Assembly: GCA_001687465.1 (NCBI GenBank)
Contig: LVLI01000066.1
Span: 1 to 64,000 of the forward strand
Length of the DNA: 64,000 nucleotides
Direction: 5' to 3'
Source: Halocafeteria seosinensis
Lineage: Eukaryota > Sar > Bigyra > Bicosoecida
Part shown: piece after piece, positions 10,764 through 23,700 of the stretch
Layout of the letters: every line of letters starts with the position of its first letter
Position numbering within the stretch: position 1 is the first letter of the stretch
The notes under the pieces: generated by a model
Seen by the model: only the letters and a program-made list of their open reading frames with translations
Databases searched by the model: none
Told to the model about the DNA's origin: nothing
Made by a program: the position numbers and the translations under genes

Positions 10764-13700
10764 ATGGAGACTCTGGATCAGCTCAAATATGCCGTAAAAT
10801 GCATCTATGGCCTCGATCCTGTACGTGAAGGTGGTTCGCCTCACCTCATTTTTGGTCCATTTTACCACTTTAATGAGCTCATTTTACTCCAAATCGTGTT
10901 CTGCGGGTGTCCCATATGTATGCAGGATGTCACGCCGGCGCAGCAGCAGGAGATGGTGCAGAAATTGGTGGCATTTGGCCAGACCAAAGAGGCCTGGAGC
11001 CTCCTGCCACAGCTCTTATTCGCCCATAACTTGGACCATAATGGGCCCCAAGACGCTTCTCAGGCGCAGTTAATACGCTCTACGATCCAGATGTATGCTG
11101 CCAATGCCGTGTACGATAAGGTGCGCCGGGAGTGGCAGACACTGGAACCGAGCCACAAGGACCAAATCCACTTGACGCTCTGGCAAGCGCTGGAAGCTAT
11201 ATGTAATGGTGCAGGCGCTACTTCGGGTCATTCGACCGTCCATAACAACTATCCTGTCCCGGGAAATGGACCTGGAGAAGTTCACGTTGGCGTCGTTCGG
11301 CGAATCGCTCAGGCTCTGGCGGCCTCCTCGGTGCAGTCGGAATCGTTACACCTGAAACAATTGACAAATGATTCTGTTACACAGTTGATACAAACTTTGC
11401 AGCACCCTAGTTCTACCTTGGAGATGCGATACAAAAGCATGGCTGCTTTAAGGGAGGCCATTGTCAACTGGAAAGGAACTTCTGAGGGGACCTGGTCAGA
11501 CGTGGTTTCCACCTTAATGAAGATAACAGAACACATGGCCTCAGCTGTGCCAAGCTTGTGGGCTGTGACGCCTTGTCAGAGCATAAATGGGTTGAAGATA
11601 CAAAAGCGGACTCAAAATGGGTCAATCATAAAGAACGATACTGATGCAGTCTTTGAGTTATTGAGAAATTTGGGGCTTCCTGTTACGATGGTCGGACAAG
11701 ATGAAGGGCAACTTGTCACATCATCCCTTGGACATGCTTTTCTCGTGTACTCGTGCTTGCAAGTGTTAAAGGGTATACCAGAAGAGCTTAAGAGTGTAGA
11801 CATCGCTCGATCTCGAAGGGATGAAATGCAAAATGCTCTGAAACTCTGCTTACCCTATACATATTCTGTTATAACGGGTGTTACTGTCTGTCCAGATAGC
11901 ATCTCTACCCCTGCGAACGTAGCCGCTTTTCGAAAAGAGACCGGAGATCTTATGCTGCCTAATATTGGGAGCAAAGTCCCACTGGAGGTTTATGATGAAA
12001 CGGTATATCTCCATACGCTAACCGCCTTATCAACCGAAGGGCTGGCGACAGCCCTGGGAGCAATGTCATCTTGGGCGACTATGGGAGAAGCTATTGGGTT
12101 CTTAAAAAACCATTATCCGTCTCTCTTTACCTCCTTATGTGCTTCTCTGTGCTTACCATCTTCAGATCTATTGGACTCTGTGTCAAGTACTATCGATGTT
12201 GTGCTACAAATTAGAGGGTACCCTTTGGAACAAGGGCATAATGATAGCCTCGCTTGCCTGTCCATGTCTATAGGAGAGAGCCGAAACAACTGGCACTCTT
12301 TATTGAATGCTTGCTCTCGTACGTCAGCCTTCCCTCAGGACCAGAAAGATGTATGCCAACGTTTTCTACACGGGATTGCAAATACATGTAATATTCTGTG
12401 TGAAAACGAACCAGAATGGGTGGCAACGGATGATAGTGCGATGACGGCGCACCCAATGACAACGCTTAGAGAATGCCTTCTGCAATTAAGTAGCTTCCCC
12501 CTACGACGAGTCGGTATAGTAGCCAATAATGCTGTCAACTCATTGCAAATGGTGAATGATGGTTCGTATGTAAGCAACTTGGTACCGTTCTTCAAAAAGT
12601 GGTTTCTAATCTCACTACCGTATCTTTCATATCCTTGTTCGTTTGGCAAACCATATGGATGGGAGGCCGTCGAGTCAGAAGTGTACTCGACTTTAAACTT
12701 TGGCGAAATGGAAGCACCTTTAGACGAAGAAGATTTCCATATGTATCGTTATGAAACCGCTATGGTCTTGGAGGATGTATTCGCTGCTCTTGGGACCAAC
12801 ACATTTGTGACGCTTGTGTCACACTGGGTGTTTGAGGAAAACAACGCGTGCGTTCATCACCGAGGGGCTCGTCAACACTTATCGTGGCAACGCTTGGAAG
12901 CTGCTATGTTCGTACTAAAGTCTGTGGCGGAGCCCCTTCTTGAAAGCCTGAAGACGAGTGTGACATCTTCCGAGGCTCTTTCTGCCATACAGAAACTTGC
13001 TCGTACTTGTTTGGACTTGCGCAGCACTCTGGCGCATGTTCCTGCCCCGCTTTTGCGCACCTGCTGCAGATGGATCAAATCGTTCTCGTCTTTTTTACAT
13101 CTGCCCGCCAGCCAAGCGAATGACCAGCCAGACCTGTTTGGAAAGAGTCTTGATTTTTGCTTGGACGCCATGGTTACGCCAGTAGAGGACGACGAGGATG
13201 AAGAGCTTGCCGACTCAGATAGTTCCAGTGGCAAAAACACTATAGATGAGGATGCCCTACACGATGGCAGTATGGCGTGCTTGGCGGCTGCAAACGCTAT
13301 TCGGACGCTGTGCCATAAGAGTGGAAACAACCTCCAGTTTTTGCAGTCTGGGATTATGGGGAGCATGATGACGAAGTTAACGAAGGCGCTGGAAACATCA
13401 TCTTCGCTAGGGGCACCGGGCTCTGTTAGAATCAAACTTGTCGAAGGACTAGTATTTCTTGTCATATCGGGTTATAAGGGGGAAATGTTGGGTATCCAGG
13501 AGACAACCGAGCAACTATACAAAGTATGCCAACCAGGTGTTCAACGCCTGCAAAATCTGTGTGATCAGCACACTAATGGCGAGGTAGAGGATGCTGTCAG
13601 CGAAGAAGTAGACGCACAGCTCAGAGTCATCTACGCTGTGTTCAAGTTTTCTCGAGTAGATGTAGCAACTGATGGAGAACACACTGGTCAGCCTCATTTG

Positions 13701-14720
13701 CACGGGCTGGTTGAGACATGTATTCCCACTATAGTGCGAGTACTTCAGTGCTTGGGGAAAGGTGCCGAAATATCGAATGCTTGCTTGGGTGCTCTTGAGC
13801 AGATCATCTCAGCCACCGAGAGTCTGTGCCGACCGTATCTGAAACAAATTTTTTCACTACTCCTAGGACATTTGGAACAGACAGGCCACTTTAGTGTTCT
13901 AGAGACTATGGCAGTGGCAGCTGAAAGTTTTGCTACAGATTCTTATGGGGAAGCCCGTACGGATACCACCACGGCGGATGAATTTGCCCGCATGACTTCC
14001 CAGCTACAGACTATTGCGGCACAAGAGAACAGTGTAATATTCCAGGACAGTGACGCAGCATCCTCTTACTTGACTTACCTACAGCGCATTGCGCAGTACT
14101 TCCCTGATATCGTACTGAAATCGCAGCAGCAGGTTGAGCTATGTCTAGACCATGCTCTCCGTGGTGTGCTACTAGGAAGCCAAGAATGTAGCCGCCGATC
14201 TTGTAAGTTACTAAGTACCGTACTTAGTCTACCTGATAAGCGCTGGGTATCGCAGGAAATGATATCCAATTATCAGGTGGCGATACAGAATACAGGTAAA
14301 GGGTTAGTAGATACTATCGTATTTGTCTTAGTCGATGAGCAAGCACGCGCAACCTTGAGTACTGGGAAGAGCTCACTACCCGACATATTATTTCGCATCA
14401 TCTCTCAAGTTGGCGCGGGAGCAGGTCAGTGGCTGTTTTCATCGCTGAAGTCTCAGCTAGAAACAGAGCGGCAGCGTGTTTTCAATGCATCCGGAAACAC
14501 GAGTGCCGCCGGCAATGCAATGGGTGGTCTGACGGTCGAGGATATCGATATGATAGTGACGTACTTACTGGGCGCTGCCAAAGTAACGGAGCCAAATACG
14601 GAGGTCGCCCAGTGTGGTAGGAAGGGAGGATTCGGTCGCTTTAGGATGATGGTACACGATTTGAGTGATATTGCGAGAGGCAAGAATGACAGAGAAGCTT
14701 TGCTAAGTTATTTGGTCTAA
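10764..14720 (+). CDS. Karyopherin-beta, transportin-3/importin-13 type
   Basis: A nuclear transport receptor expected to carry cargo through pores under Ran-GTP control; TNPO3 relatives import SR splicing factors. The frame is open for 1318 codons, but residues 20-54 look like a retained 105-bp intron: donor GTACGT at 10821, acceptor TATGCAG ending at 10925, length divisible by three. Removing it gives about 1283 residues and joins YGLDP to DVTPAQQQEMVQKLV, followed by FGQTKEAWSLLPQLL, which matches the family start (alternating helices, then TxEAW and a leucine pair). The rest is helical HEAT-like repeat, with an acidic patch (EDDEDEELADSDSS) near residue 810. TNPO3 and IPO13 are shorter (roughly 920-960), so this copy is long. 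It converges on the dynein gene, 4 bp away. Confidence 0.8.
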   Translation: METLDQLKYAVKCIYGLDPVREGGSPHLIFGPFYHFNELILLQIVFCGCPICMQDVTPAQQQEMVQKLVAFGQTKEAWSLLPQLLFAHNLDHNGPQDASQAQLIRSTIQMYAANAVYDKVRREWQTLEPSHKDQIHLTLWQALEAICNGAGATSGHSTVHNNYPVPGNGPGEVHVGVVRRIAQALAASSVQSESLHLKQLTNDSVTQLIQTLQHPSSTLEMRYKSMAALREAIVNWKGTSEGTWSDVVSTLMKITEHMASAVPSLWAVTPCQSINGLKIQKRTQNGSIIKNDTDAVFELLRNLGLPVTMVGQDEGQLVTSSLGHAFLVYSCLQVLKGIPEELKSVDIARSRRDEMQNALKLCLPYTYSVITGVTVCPDSISTPANVAAFRKETGDLMLPNIGSKVPLEVYDETVYLHTLTALSTEGLATALGAMSSWATMGEAIGFLKNHYPSLFTSLCASLCLPSSDLLDSVSSTIDVVLQIRGYPLEQGHNDSLACLSMSIGESRNNWHSLLNACSRTSAFPQDQKDVCQRFLHGIANTCNILCENEPEWVATDDSAMTAHPMTTLRECLLQLSSFPLRRVGIVANNAVNSLQMVNDGSYVSNLVPFFKKWFLISLPYLSYPCSFGKPYGWEAVESEVYSTLNFGEMEAPLDEEDFHMYRYETAMVLEDVFAALGTNTFVTLVSHWVFEENNACVHHRGARQHLSWQRLEAAMFVLKSVAEPLLESLKTSVTSSEALSAIQKLARTCLDLRSTLAHVPAPLLRTCCRWIKSFSSFLHLPASQANDQPDLFGKSLDFCLDAMVTPVEDDEDEELADSDSSSGKNTIDEDALHDGSMACLAAANAIRTLCHKSGNNLQFLQSGIMGSMMTKLTKALETSSSLGAPGSVRIKLVEGLVFLVISGYKGEMLGIQETTEQLYKVCQPGVQRLQNLCDQHTNGEVEDAVSEEVDAQLRVIYAVFKFSRVDVATDGEHTGQPHLHGLVETCIPTIVRVLQCLGKGAEISNACLGALEQIISATESLCRPYLKQIFSLLLGHLEQTGHFSVLETMAVAAESFATDSYGEARTDTTTADEFARMTSQLQTIAAQENSVIFQDSDAASSYLTYLQRIAQYFPDIVLKSQQQVELCLDHALRGVLLGSQECSRRSCKLLSTVLSLPDKRWVSQEMISNYQVAIQNTGKGLVDTIVFVLVDEQARATLSTGKSSLPDILFRIISQVGAGAGQWLFSSLKSQLETERQRVFNASGNTSAAGNAMGGLTVEDIDMIVTYLLGAAKVTEPNTEVAQCGRKGGFGRFRMMVHDLSDIARGKNDREALLSYLV

Positions 14721-14724
14721 GCTT

Positions 14725-17700
14725 CTATGAGTTTTGCAGAATCAAAGCTGTTCCTGCTAGGACGAATTTAGTGTGAGCGTTTTTTGGAATGGGGAGTGAA
14801 AATCTCGTCAGTAGCTGCTCGCGGTTGATGCTCACATAGAGTGGCGTTGCACTTGCCTCTTTGGCATCATAGGGTTCTTCCTCCTGTGTTGGAGCCCATT
14901 TTACGTGCAACGCGGGAAGCGGTTGAACCTCGGGAGCATCCGCGCGCACCTCTTGCAGAACCTCGTTCGTTTCATCGAGGGCAGCGCCCTGCAGCAGCAA
15001 CCCTCGCAAACTGATTATAGGAGATTTGGAGCTAACTTCCAATCTAGATTTGTCAAACGCGGCTAAAAGCTTTAGCTCGTCGGTGCTCACTCTTGCCACG
15101 CGTGCAGTCGTCTGTCTTAAAGCATTAAGGAACGCCTGAGGGCGATAGAGGGTGCCAAGATCTAACTCCTTGTTCAACACAGTGCGCTCAATACTCGACG
15201 GAATCCACTCCGTACCAAGTGCCTGTTGCCGCATCATGAAGGCCCGCAACCAAGCTCGTGGGGCTTCTGGTCCCTCAAACTCCTTGACCCACTTTTGGGG
15301 TACCGTATCTGTTAGCAGCGCTTTACCAAGCGCTTGCAAATCGGATGTCAGAGGAGCAGTCCCGTAAAGCAATTGTTTAAGCGCCTCCATGTCGCGCTTT
15401 ACGATATTGCGGATTCGAAGACTAAGTTCCGATTCAAGTCTTATGAAATCAGTCACCGGGGCCATAGAAGCAGCCTCCTGTTCTTTTAAGCGCTTGGAAT
15501 TGCGAACTTCTCTAACATCCACCACACCAGCTAGCTGCTCCCACAGATCAATTATGGGACCTAGCTTTTCGCTCCAAGCTTTCTTATCAAAACCTTCTTC
15601 CACTTGAGCGGCAACATGCATGGATTGCAGGCCAGAAAGTATAGATAGAGAATTAGCTCTCTGAACTGACTTTTCAATATTTGGTGGCAAGAAGAAAACT
15701 GAAGGATGATCCGTCTCCGACAGGTTTTCTATCAACGGCAGGAAGTCTTGTACTTTGTTCGAATGAGGCAGTTCAATCCCACGTGCAAGCTGGTTGCCAC
15801 CACCACCGCAACGCTGAGAAAGCACACCATTCTGGAACCAATACTTCAGATAACATCTCAGTACTCTTGCATCATATCCATTGTCAATCCGCCCACCGTA
15901 AATCGCGTTTTCAATAAGGCCTTGTAGGAATGTCCAAGGTACATCTGTAGCTTCTTGTGGATCCTTCCTCTTCGAGAACATGTGGAGCATAGCATCAAGG
16001 GTTTGAACCGCCGCACGCAGGTCAGCAAACGAGAACTCGTACGGCTTGGTCCATCCTTGTGGAACGTAAGTTCTTCGCTCCTGTACAATGCCATGGAACC
16101 ATGCTAAGAGGAACAAGAGCTGAGCGCGTACTTCAGAGCCTTTTTCGATTAAACCGGCTGGCCAGGCATCATATGTTCGTTTGATATTCTTCTTTAACCC
16201 TGGCGGAGCTTCATACGTTACTTTCAGACTATCCTGTAAGAGTGTTGAGGGGAACGAGTCGTGGGCTTCCGTTGTCAGCCATAGGCGGAAGCGAGAATCC
16301 GTGCTCGCGTTCTTGTACAAGATGGCAACTTCTTTGGTTAAAGTTGACAACCAGTCCATAACTAAGTGTAAATTTTTCAAGCAGACCCAGTGTCCATTTG
16401 CTGCCCCATCTCTCAAAGCCTGTAGGGCAATGTCTTGTTGTCCTCCTCCCATAGCAACTTCGGAGTAGTTGCTCTCGCCAATTTCGGCACAAGCAAATTC
16501 TTTCAGATCAGCACTCGGATCGGCACCTGGCGTCGTAATCATCAAAACCGGCTTGTTGGCGGATTCATCGCGCAAACTTCTGAACGATGAAGGAGGCGGA
16601 TCCACGGTGTCCAACTCTAATGCTTCACATACAAAGTTAGCCATTGCGGAGACGAGTCTATCGGGCCGTAGTACTTGCACGATAAGGACTTTTTCAAATT
16701 TCGTTAAGCCATTAGCGTGGGATGGGAAATCTATCTCCGGTTGGGGAGAGTGGGACCATCGCTCCCACGAGCCATCATGGAGCTGGAGTTGGGAATACAT
16801 TTGTGGGAATGTCTGGACAAAAAGACCAAACAGGGAGTGACGATCCGGTGGACCCCATGAGGGAAACTCTGGGTGTTGTTTTTCACTAACGTCTGGAACC
16901 AGTTCGCCGACGAAAAATTCCCATTCGTTGGGCGCAAACATGTCCTTGCGCATGCCATGGACTACATGAAGTGCAAATATCAGTCGATCAGCTTTGAACA
17001 ATGACCTGCCTACAGTAGTTACGACGCGTTTCTCTAAGGCAGGAATGAGGTCCTGAACTCGCTTAGACACATCCTCCTCGTCAGAGCTTTCGTCTAAAGT
17101 TTGCTGAAACCATTCAGTGTACGTCTCCAGGGAAAATTGATACATGTGATTGTGAGTACGAACAGAGGTAATCAAAAAGTACAACTCTCCACCTGCTGTT
17201 GCAAACGGTTGATAAACATTTCGTTGTCGATCAAGCTCAGCAGACGCTTTAGCCGATCCCTCCAAAGCAGATTCGATCTCCGCGGACTTTGTCTTCGTTG
17301 CAGTGAGGCTCTGTATAAGCGCATCATTCTCAAGAATATTTCCTTGAGACGTCGCTAAAAGTTCGATCAGCTGTCTCTCTAGTTGAGATAGTTGCATCTT
17401 GTAAGCTTCTTCCTGAGCAAGCAGTTGTGTTTTCTGCTTTTCTAACTCTGGCTTTTCATGTGCAATAGTGACACCGAGTAGTTGTCCTTGAAGGCCGCTA
17501 CGGGTCACCGTAAAATTTGCCTCGGTTACTAAAGCGGCGGCATTCGGAGGCAACATGGGATTCGGATTCTTGGTAGCGATGTAAACTTCGAAACCTTCAT
17601 TGAAGTCGAGAATCTTGTCTCCTACAGGAATCATGGTTCTCGATCCTTGGTTATACAGATCCCTACGTAGAATCGGATAAAGAGCTGGTTCAATGGAATC

Positions 17701-20700
17701 CATCCCAGTGATCAAAATTGTCTTACCAAATCGAACAGCCAGCTCAATTTGCGTTTGCAGCTTGTTGTCGCCAGCGCTTACTACCTCCATTGAGTTACCT
17801 TTCATCATAGTCCATTCGCTGCTTAAGCTCTTCGCTCCAGCTTGAGTGTCTCCTTCTTTGCTCTCCCCTTCTCCGGAATCCTCCACGGTAAACATTCGCT
17901 GGAGCCATCGAACTGCTGTACCAGCAGGATCTATGATGTAAGGTGTTCTCTTTGTCATGCTATTCGACGCTAAAATGATCAATGCGTTTTCCACCGACAG
18001 CGCGTCAGCAGGGAGGCCTTTGCTCTTCCATTCAAGTACCTCGCTTTCATTAACCAGCATACTTCGGAAGTCTGAATCCGACTTAAGCGGGCATACCTCT
18101 TTCCACGCAGAGAAGGCCTCCTCACGCAACTGCTCATCGCAGCCGCCGAGATAAGTCATGAACGCAGCGGCAAGCAGCATTTGTGGGGACAGTTGTTCAA
18201 TCGAATGTTCCAACTGACTCACTGTTGATCGCCATCTTTCCCTCTCCCCACTTAGCTTGTCTAATAGATTTTGGGCTTTGTCCAGTGTCTTCTCCGTCTT
18301 TTCGAGGTCACTTCGGACCTTTTCAGCTTCTGACGTTCTCACCTTAAACTGTTCCTTGAGATCAGCAACCTTTTCATCGATTTCCGAAATTTCCCTTTCA
18401 CTCTCTTCTATTTTGTTCCGGCTACTGGTCAATTCTTCTTCCGCCTGCTGCCTCTTGTTTTCCAATGGAGCCACCTTTTCAAGTTGTGCACTATACTGTA
18501 GGTTAGCTTTTACCCAAGAGGCGAGAGGAGCTGCAGCACGAGAGGTTCGTTGGATATTGGACGGATCAAAACTACTTGACTTTTCATTTACGATCTTTTC
18601 TACTTCCGTACGAACAGAAGGTGTCATAGAGCGCGCGTCGTATTGTAGCACCTGGTCTTTTACGCCTCTTTGACCCAAGAATTTCTTCATGCTCAACCAT
18701 GACGTGTCTCTAATACCAAGAAGCTTTAGCACAGCGGAAAGCACATCCACAATGGCGGGTGGTGGAGTTTTGAAGGAGCGTATTTCATTGAGATTGTCGC
18801 TCTGAATTTGACCCACAGCTGCTTTGGCAGCATCTAGCACGGGTTGCACGTCAGCTAATTCTTCATCGATCTTCTCTTTATCTTTGAGAATATCCTCCTC
18901 TGCTTTTGATAGTTTTGCCTGCAACTCTTTCATTTCATGTCGGCGGGATGATGCAGTTTCCAAAGCCTCAGTAATCTGCGTCATAGCGTTATCCGCTTCC
19001 GCTTGCTTTTGGGAGACCGTTTCCTTATATTCTGCTGCTTCTTGTGCCAGCTCATCAACATGAGACTCCGCCTCTTGCAATTTCTCGAGACCTGCTGATA
19101 AATGATCAAGTTCCTCTTGAACTCCTTTAACTTTTTTCTGATATAAACCTTGGTACGCATGCAAGAAACTAATGAAATCGAGCGGAGTAGCTCCTGAGGA
19201 CTTGGTTATGTATCGTTCGGCCGACGTGTGAATATTGACCATCTGTCGTAGAAGTTCATCCACCTCCGATAATTTATCTGCACTGAACATATCTGGTATC
19301 AACTTTGGTGGGATTTTCGAAAGAGAGTCGTGACGCCACGATCCCATCCATAGGATGCTCGTACGACTGAAAAAGGCTGGGTTGCTCTCCCCAAGTCGCC
19401 TAAAATGAGGGTGAGCGGGATCCAGAGATATTACAATTCGAAGATGCTGCTTAACTCTTCGAACGAATGCGGCGTACAGCGATGCTTGTCCTGTAGCCTC
19501 TGACTCCAACTCATCCTTCAACGGAGATAAAACGGTCTCCAGTTCATCGTGTGCATACAGTCCAGGTACCTCACCGGAAGATAGCAGTGAATTGATGGCT
19601 TCAGCCACTGATGGCAACTGCTCAATAATGTGGTCTTCGACGAATACGCAGACATCATACCCGTCCACCCCTGCACGGGCCAGTATGGATTTCAAGTCAC
19701 TTTGAAATTGCTTCCGCCCGTACGTGCGCGAAACAGAAAAGGTCTTGAATTCGATCCCAAGCATAAATGATACCAAGGAAGCCGCTGAACGACGGCCGAC
19801 GCCAGACCTACCCACAAGCGCCAAAGATCCTCCTTCACACGACAAAGCCCTGTCCACAGCCGCAATGTTTTCCAACACCTCTGGAAACAAGACCAGTCGT
19901 AATTCTCGCTCTTCTCTCTCATAAAGTGTTATCCCTCGTTCTACAATACCCTGCAAGTCACTGCGTCTAATCCGCTGAAGTACACGTTCGCGCGATGATC
20001 CTTCACTTAAACAACTGAACAGTTCACGATCCTGAGACGAATCCTCCCGCGGAAATCCAAACCCTTGGTCTAGGGGGACACGCCATGTTGACTTTAGCAT
20101 GGATACTAACAGTGTATCGAACCCTGAAACGTCTTTGGTCGAGACTAAACGATCGCGAAACACACGTTGGCACTCATACGCCAATAACTCCGCAGCAGGT
20201 TCAGTTTTCAAGTCGTAGCGACACAAAGCAGAGATCCAGGTTGTTACCTCCCGAGGAGTAAACGCGTAGTGCTGGTTTGTCGTCGTGGCAAATTTACTAC
20301 GAATCTGATCCCAAATAGAGACAGTAACCTTGGCAAGCTCTTCTCGAGTCTTCGGGTCATCGAGCGTGCTCCCTGAACCACCGATAGTCTCGCGCACTGA
20401 GTACAAGTACGTCGCTGCGACAGACCTCAGTTCGTCCAGCGAAGGATAGTCCATGTACGCAATCCTGATGCTGCTTGTAAAACGCGAAGACATACGATAA
20501 CGCCCCACAGTGCTTGAGGGATTCATAGAAGCAACAATCTGCACTTTCTCCAGTCTCAAAAACTGAAGACTTTCGTCATAAAAGCCATTGAAAGCAACTA
20601 GTTGATGCAGGAATGCAACGAGGGGACACGTATCATACTTGTCAGGCTTGGGCAAGTTGATGTTCCGGAGGAAGAGAACAAGCCTATCGCCCTCCCGAGG

Positions 20701-23700
20701 TCGGAAAACCTTCCCGCGACTCGAAGTATACAGACCACAAGATTGTCGCAAACGGTCAACAACATGTGCTGGGTGTGTCTCGGAATTACAATCCAGAACT
20801 GTAAGAGAAACGCCAGCTTTCTCTTCAACCAGACTCTTGATGAGCATAGCTTTGCCGGAACCCTCAGGCCCAACGAGGACGAAAGGCTGAAGAGTGTCTA
20901 TCCAGGGAGAGACCATATCTTTAGTACGCTGGACAGTCACCGTGTCGACAAGGGGAACCACATCATCTTCTGACTCTTGAGAAATATCCAGCGGGGCATC
21001 AGGGATTTTCGTTTGATATTGTTGTAAGCTACCATGTTCATCACAGAAATAATCCAGGGGCTTTTTCGGGTCTGGAATGCGGTCCCCGACGCGTTCAAAA
21101 ACAAATTTTGCGAATTCGCATCTCTTTTCAGTCTCTAGATTTCCTCCAAGTCCCCGAATTAAGCCAAGCGCAAAGCCAGCAGGAGTCGTAGCTGATTCAA
21201 TATGGCTGAGTACGTTCTTCACCATACCGACAAGAGTTGTTTCTACCACAAAATCGACACTCGCTTCCGCCTTACCCTTATCCCCTTTATTCCGAACGTC
21301 GTAGCCAAAAATCCATTGTAGTGCGGGATAAAACGCCGAAATCATCCACGTCTGCAACGCCTCGCGGACTCCTTCAGACTTGGACTCTAGCCACTTGCCC
21401 ACTAACCGCTGAATGTCAATATCGTCCTCAGAAAGAAATATCATACCCATACGAGATATGGTAGCAGGACTCGCATATGTAAGATCATGAGTTTCAAACA
21501 AAAAGTTGATGTTATCACCGAACGAAATTCTCTCGCCATTAGGCAATGTTAGCAAATGGTTGTCGTCAAGAACCGAATTTAGCGACTCAATCCACTCAGG
21601 ATCGATGTCCCCATCACAGACAATCCAACATCGGGTAGTTTGCGGTTCTCTGACAACAGCCCTTGCCGCAGCCGTCAAAGCCCCATCATGCCACTCCCGG
21701 GTATCTGGATCCATCCAGCCAAGCAGTCTCTCTCGAGGCATAGATTTCGGATTCATCACATGAGTAACGATTTTGATACCCTGCAAGGAAAGTGCCTTTT
21801 CTAAGACTCTCCACAAAGTAGTCTTCCCACACCCAGAAGGTCCCACCAGAACACAACCCATTCTCTGGTCCAACGCTTCTTTCAGTTGCTGCATCTTGTT
21901 GACTTGGCTCTCATCTACCTGAAGATGCAAACTTGGATCTTGCATAGAACGCCGCAGCGCATTTGCCAAGTCTTCATACTCGATATCTTCATTTATAGCC
22001 CCCGGGAAAACATCGGAGAGAAGGGAAGAAAATTTCATGGAATCGTCATAAGTTAACTTACTCATAGTATTGACTCTAATAGCCTTAACGAGCAAGTTCG
22101 TTTCCCGCATCCCTTCATTGGGATGCTCTTTCTCATTTCGCGATGAAGATCGTATCAATGCTCCACCAGTGTTCAGAACAGTTTTCATAGCACGCAAACC
22201 CCAATCATAATGTTGCTGAATGGATAACAACTGGGACGCCATCGCAAACAACGATGCCACCTTTCTACCTAGCTCCTCGGCATCCTTGAACCCCTCAGAG
22301 AAGAGTAAAGTTTCTGCTATTTGTTCATTGTCAGGGCGAGACATAGCTACCGGGCGGAACAACGCCTTTAAATTGTCTGGAAGTTTAGATCTTCCGCCAT
22401 AACCCTTACCAGCTGGGTTCATTGTTACAAATATTCCTGCGTGAGGATTGACATCGATGCTGTTTCCAAGCAGTTCCATTTCGCTCCTGCCCTCCTTTAT
22501 ACTTGCTTGGATAACCTGAATTTGTCCGCTAACAGCAGATAGTTGGTCCGCTTTCAGCCGATTAAACTCATCAAAACAGCCCCAAGCACCACACTTGACC
22601 AGACCAGTGAAAATCCTTCCCATGCTTTGGAAGTCAATCCCTTCATCACAATTGAATACAAGCACTTGCCGTCCCAAAGCATTACCCAATGCTTTCACGG
22701 ACTCGGTTTTTCCAGTACCCGCGGGCCCATATGGATTACCACCACAGCCAGAGGCTATACCTTGAGTCAGAGTCAAATAACACTTATCTGTCAGTGGAGT
22801 ATACACGAGTTTCGGAGCATTTCCCTGATACTCATAAGTGTAGTTCAGTGTAGCATCACACATGTTGATGACACAAAGGGAGGACTCTATGGAGGGATGG
22901 CCGTTAGCAGGTTGAGGAAGACCCTCATGAGGAACGCTTGAGGGTTTGCACAGGTAATACCGTAACTGTTTCTGCCAGTTCCAGTCAAATCTATCACTGA
23001 CATTCGCTCTTTCCAGCTGCGAGCAAATATCTACCTGATGGATAAGGTCTAGAACCAAACTCTTCACTTTAAGACGAAGTAGCTCGGAACCCTCCATAGC
23101 GGAGAAGTCAATGGAAGTATACTCATCCATCTGGTTTTGTACCTGAGCTTTGACCGCGGGAATGTCTCCCTTCTTTAGTGCGGTTTCAATTGCAGAAGTA
23201 AATCGGATGGACTCGGCTACAGACAAAATCTGCGACGGGTATTTCTCAAGATAGTCAGGTTCATCTCGACCGTGGCGCACACAATCGTCTAGGAGTTTCC
23301 GGAGAGTAAATACCATCTCTCTAGAGAGATTCTCAAGCCATGAGGTGACGTTGGAGTCGACAGTCACAGGGTTGCACAAACTTACTACCTCATCGGCTGA
23401 GCTGATGATCTGGGTTATGCACTGCGTTCCCTTTCGAGTTTCAATTTTGACCCGGTTTATACCTTGGAAGAGTTTCTTGAGATGACTTTGAATTACTTCA
23501 GGATCTTCAGCCCGGCCCAGAATCTCCAAGAGGTCGTCGTCTCCGAGGAAATAAAAGCGAGGCATCTTATTTCTTTTCTCTTCAAGGAATGAGCTCAATG
23601 CTTTCATGCATCGATCTAATTGATCGCTCATAGAGGTTAAGGTGCTTTGCAAATTTGGAAACAGTGCATCATCGGCTAAGTTAATGACCTTCGGGTCTGA

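Noticed and set aside
19790-20870. Degenerate P-loops in dynein AAA3 and AAA4 as damage
   Set aside because: GPEGSGKAML and GRSGVGRR look defective, but similar weak motifs (GKG, GVGRR) are normal in DYNC2H1, so they are not lesions.
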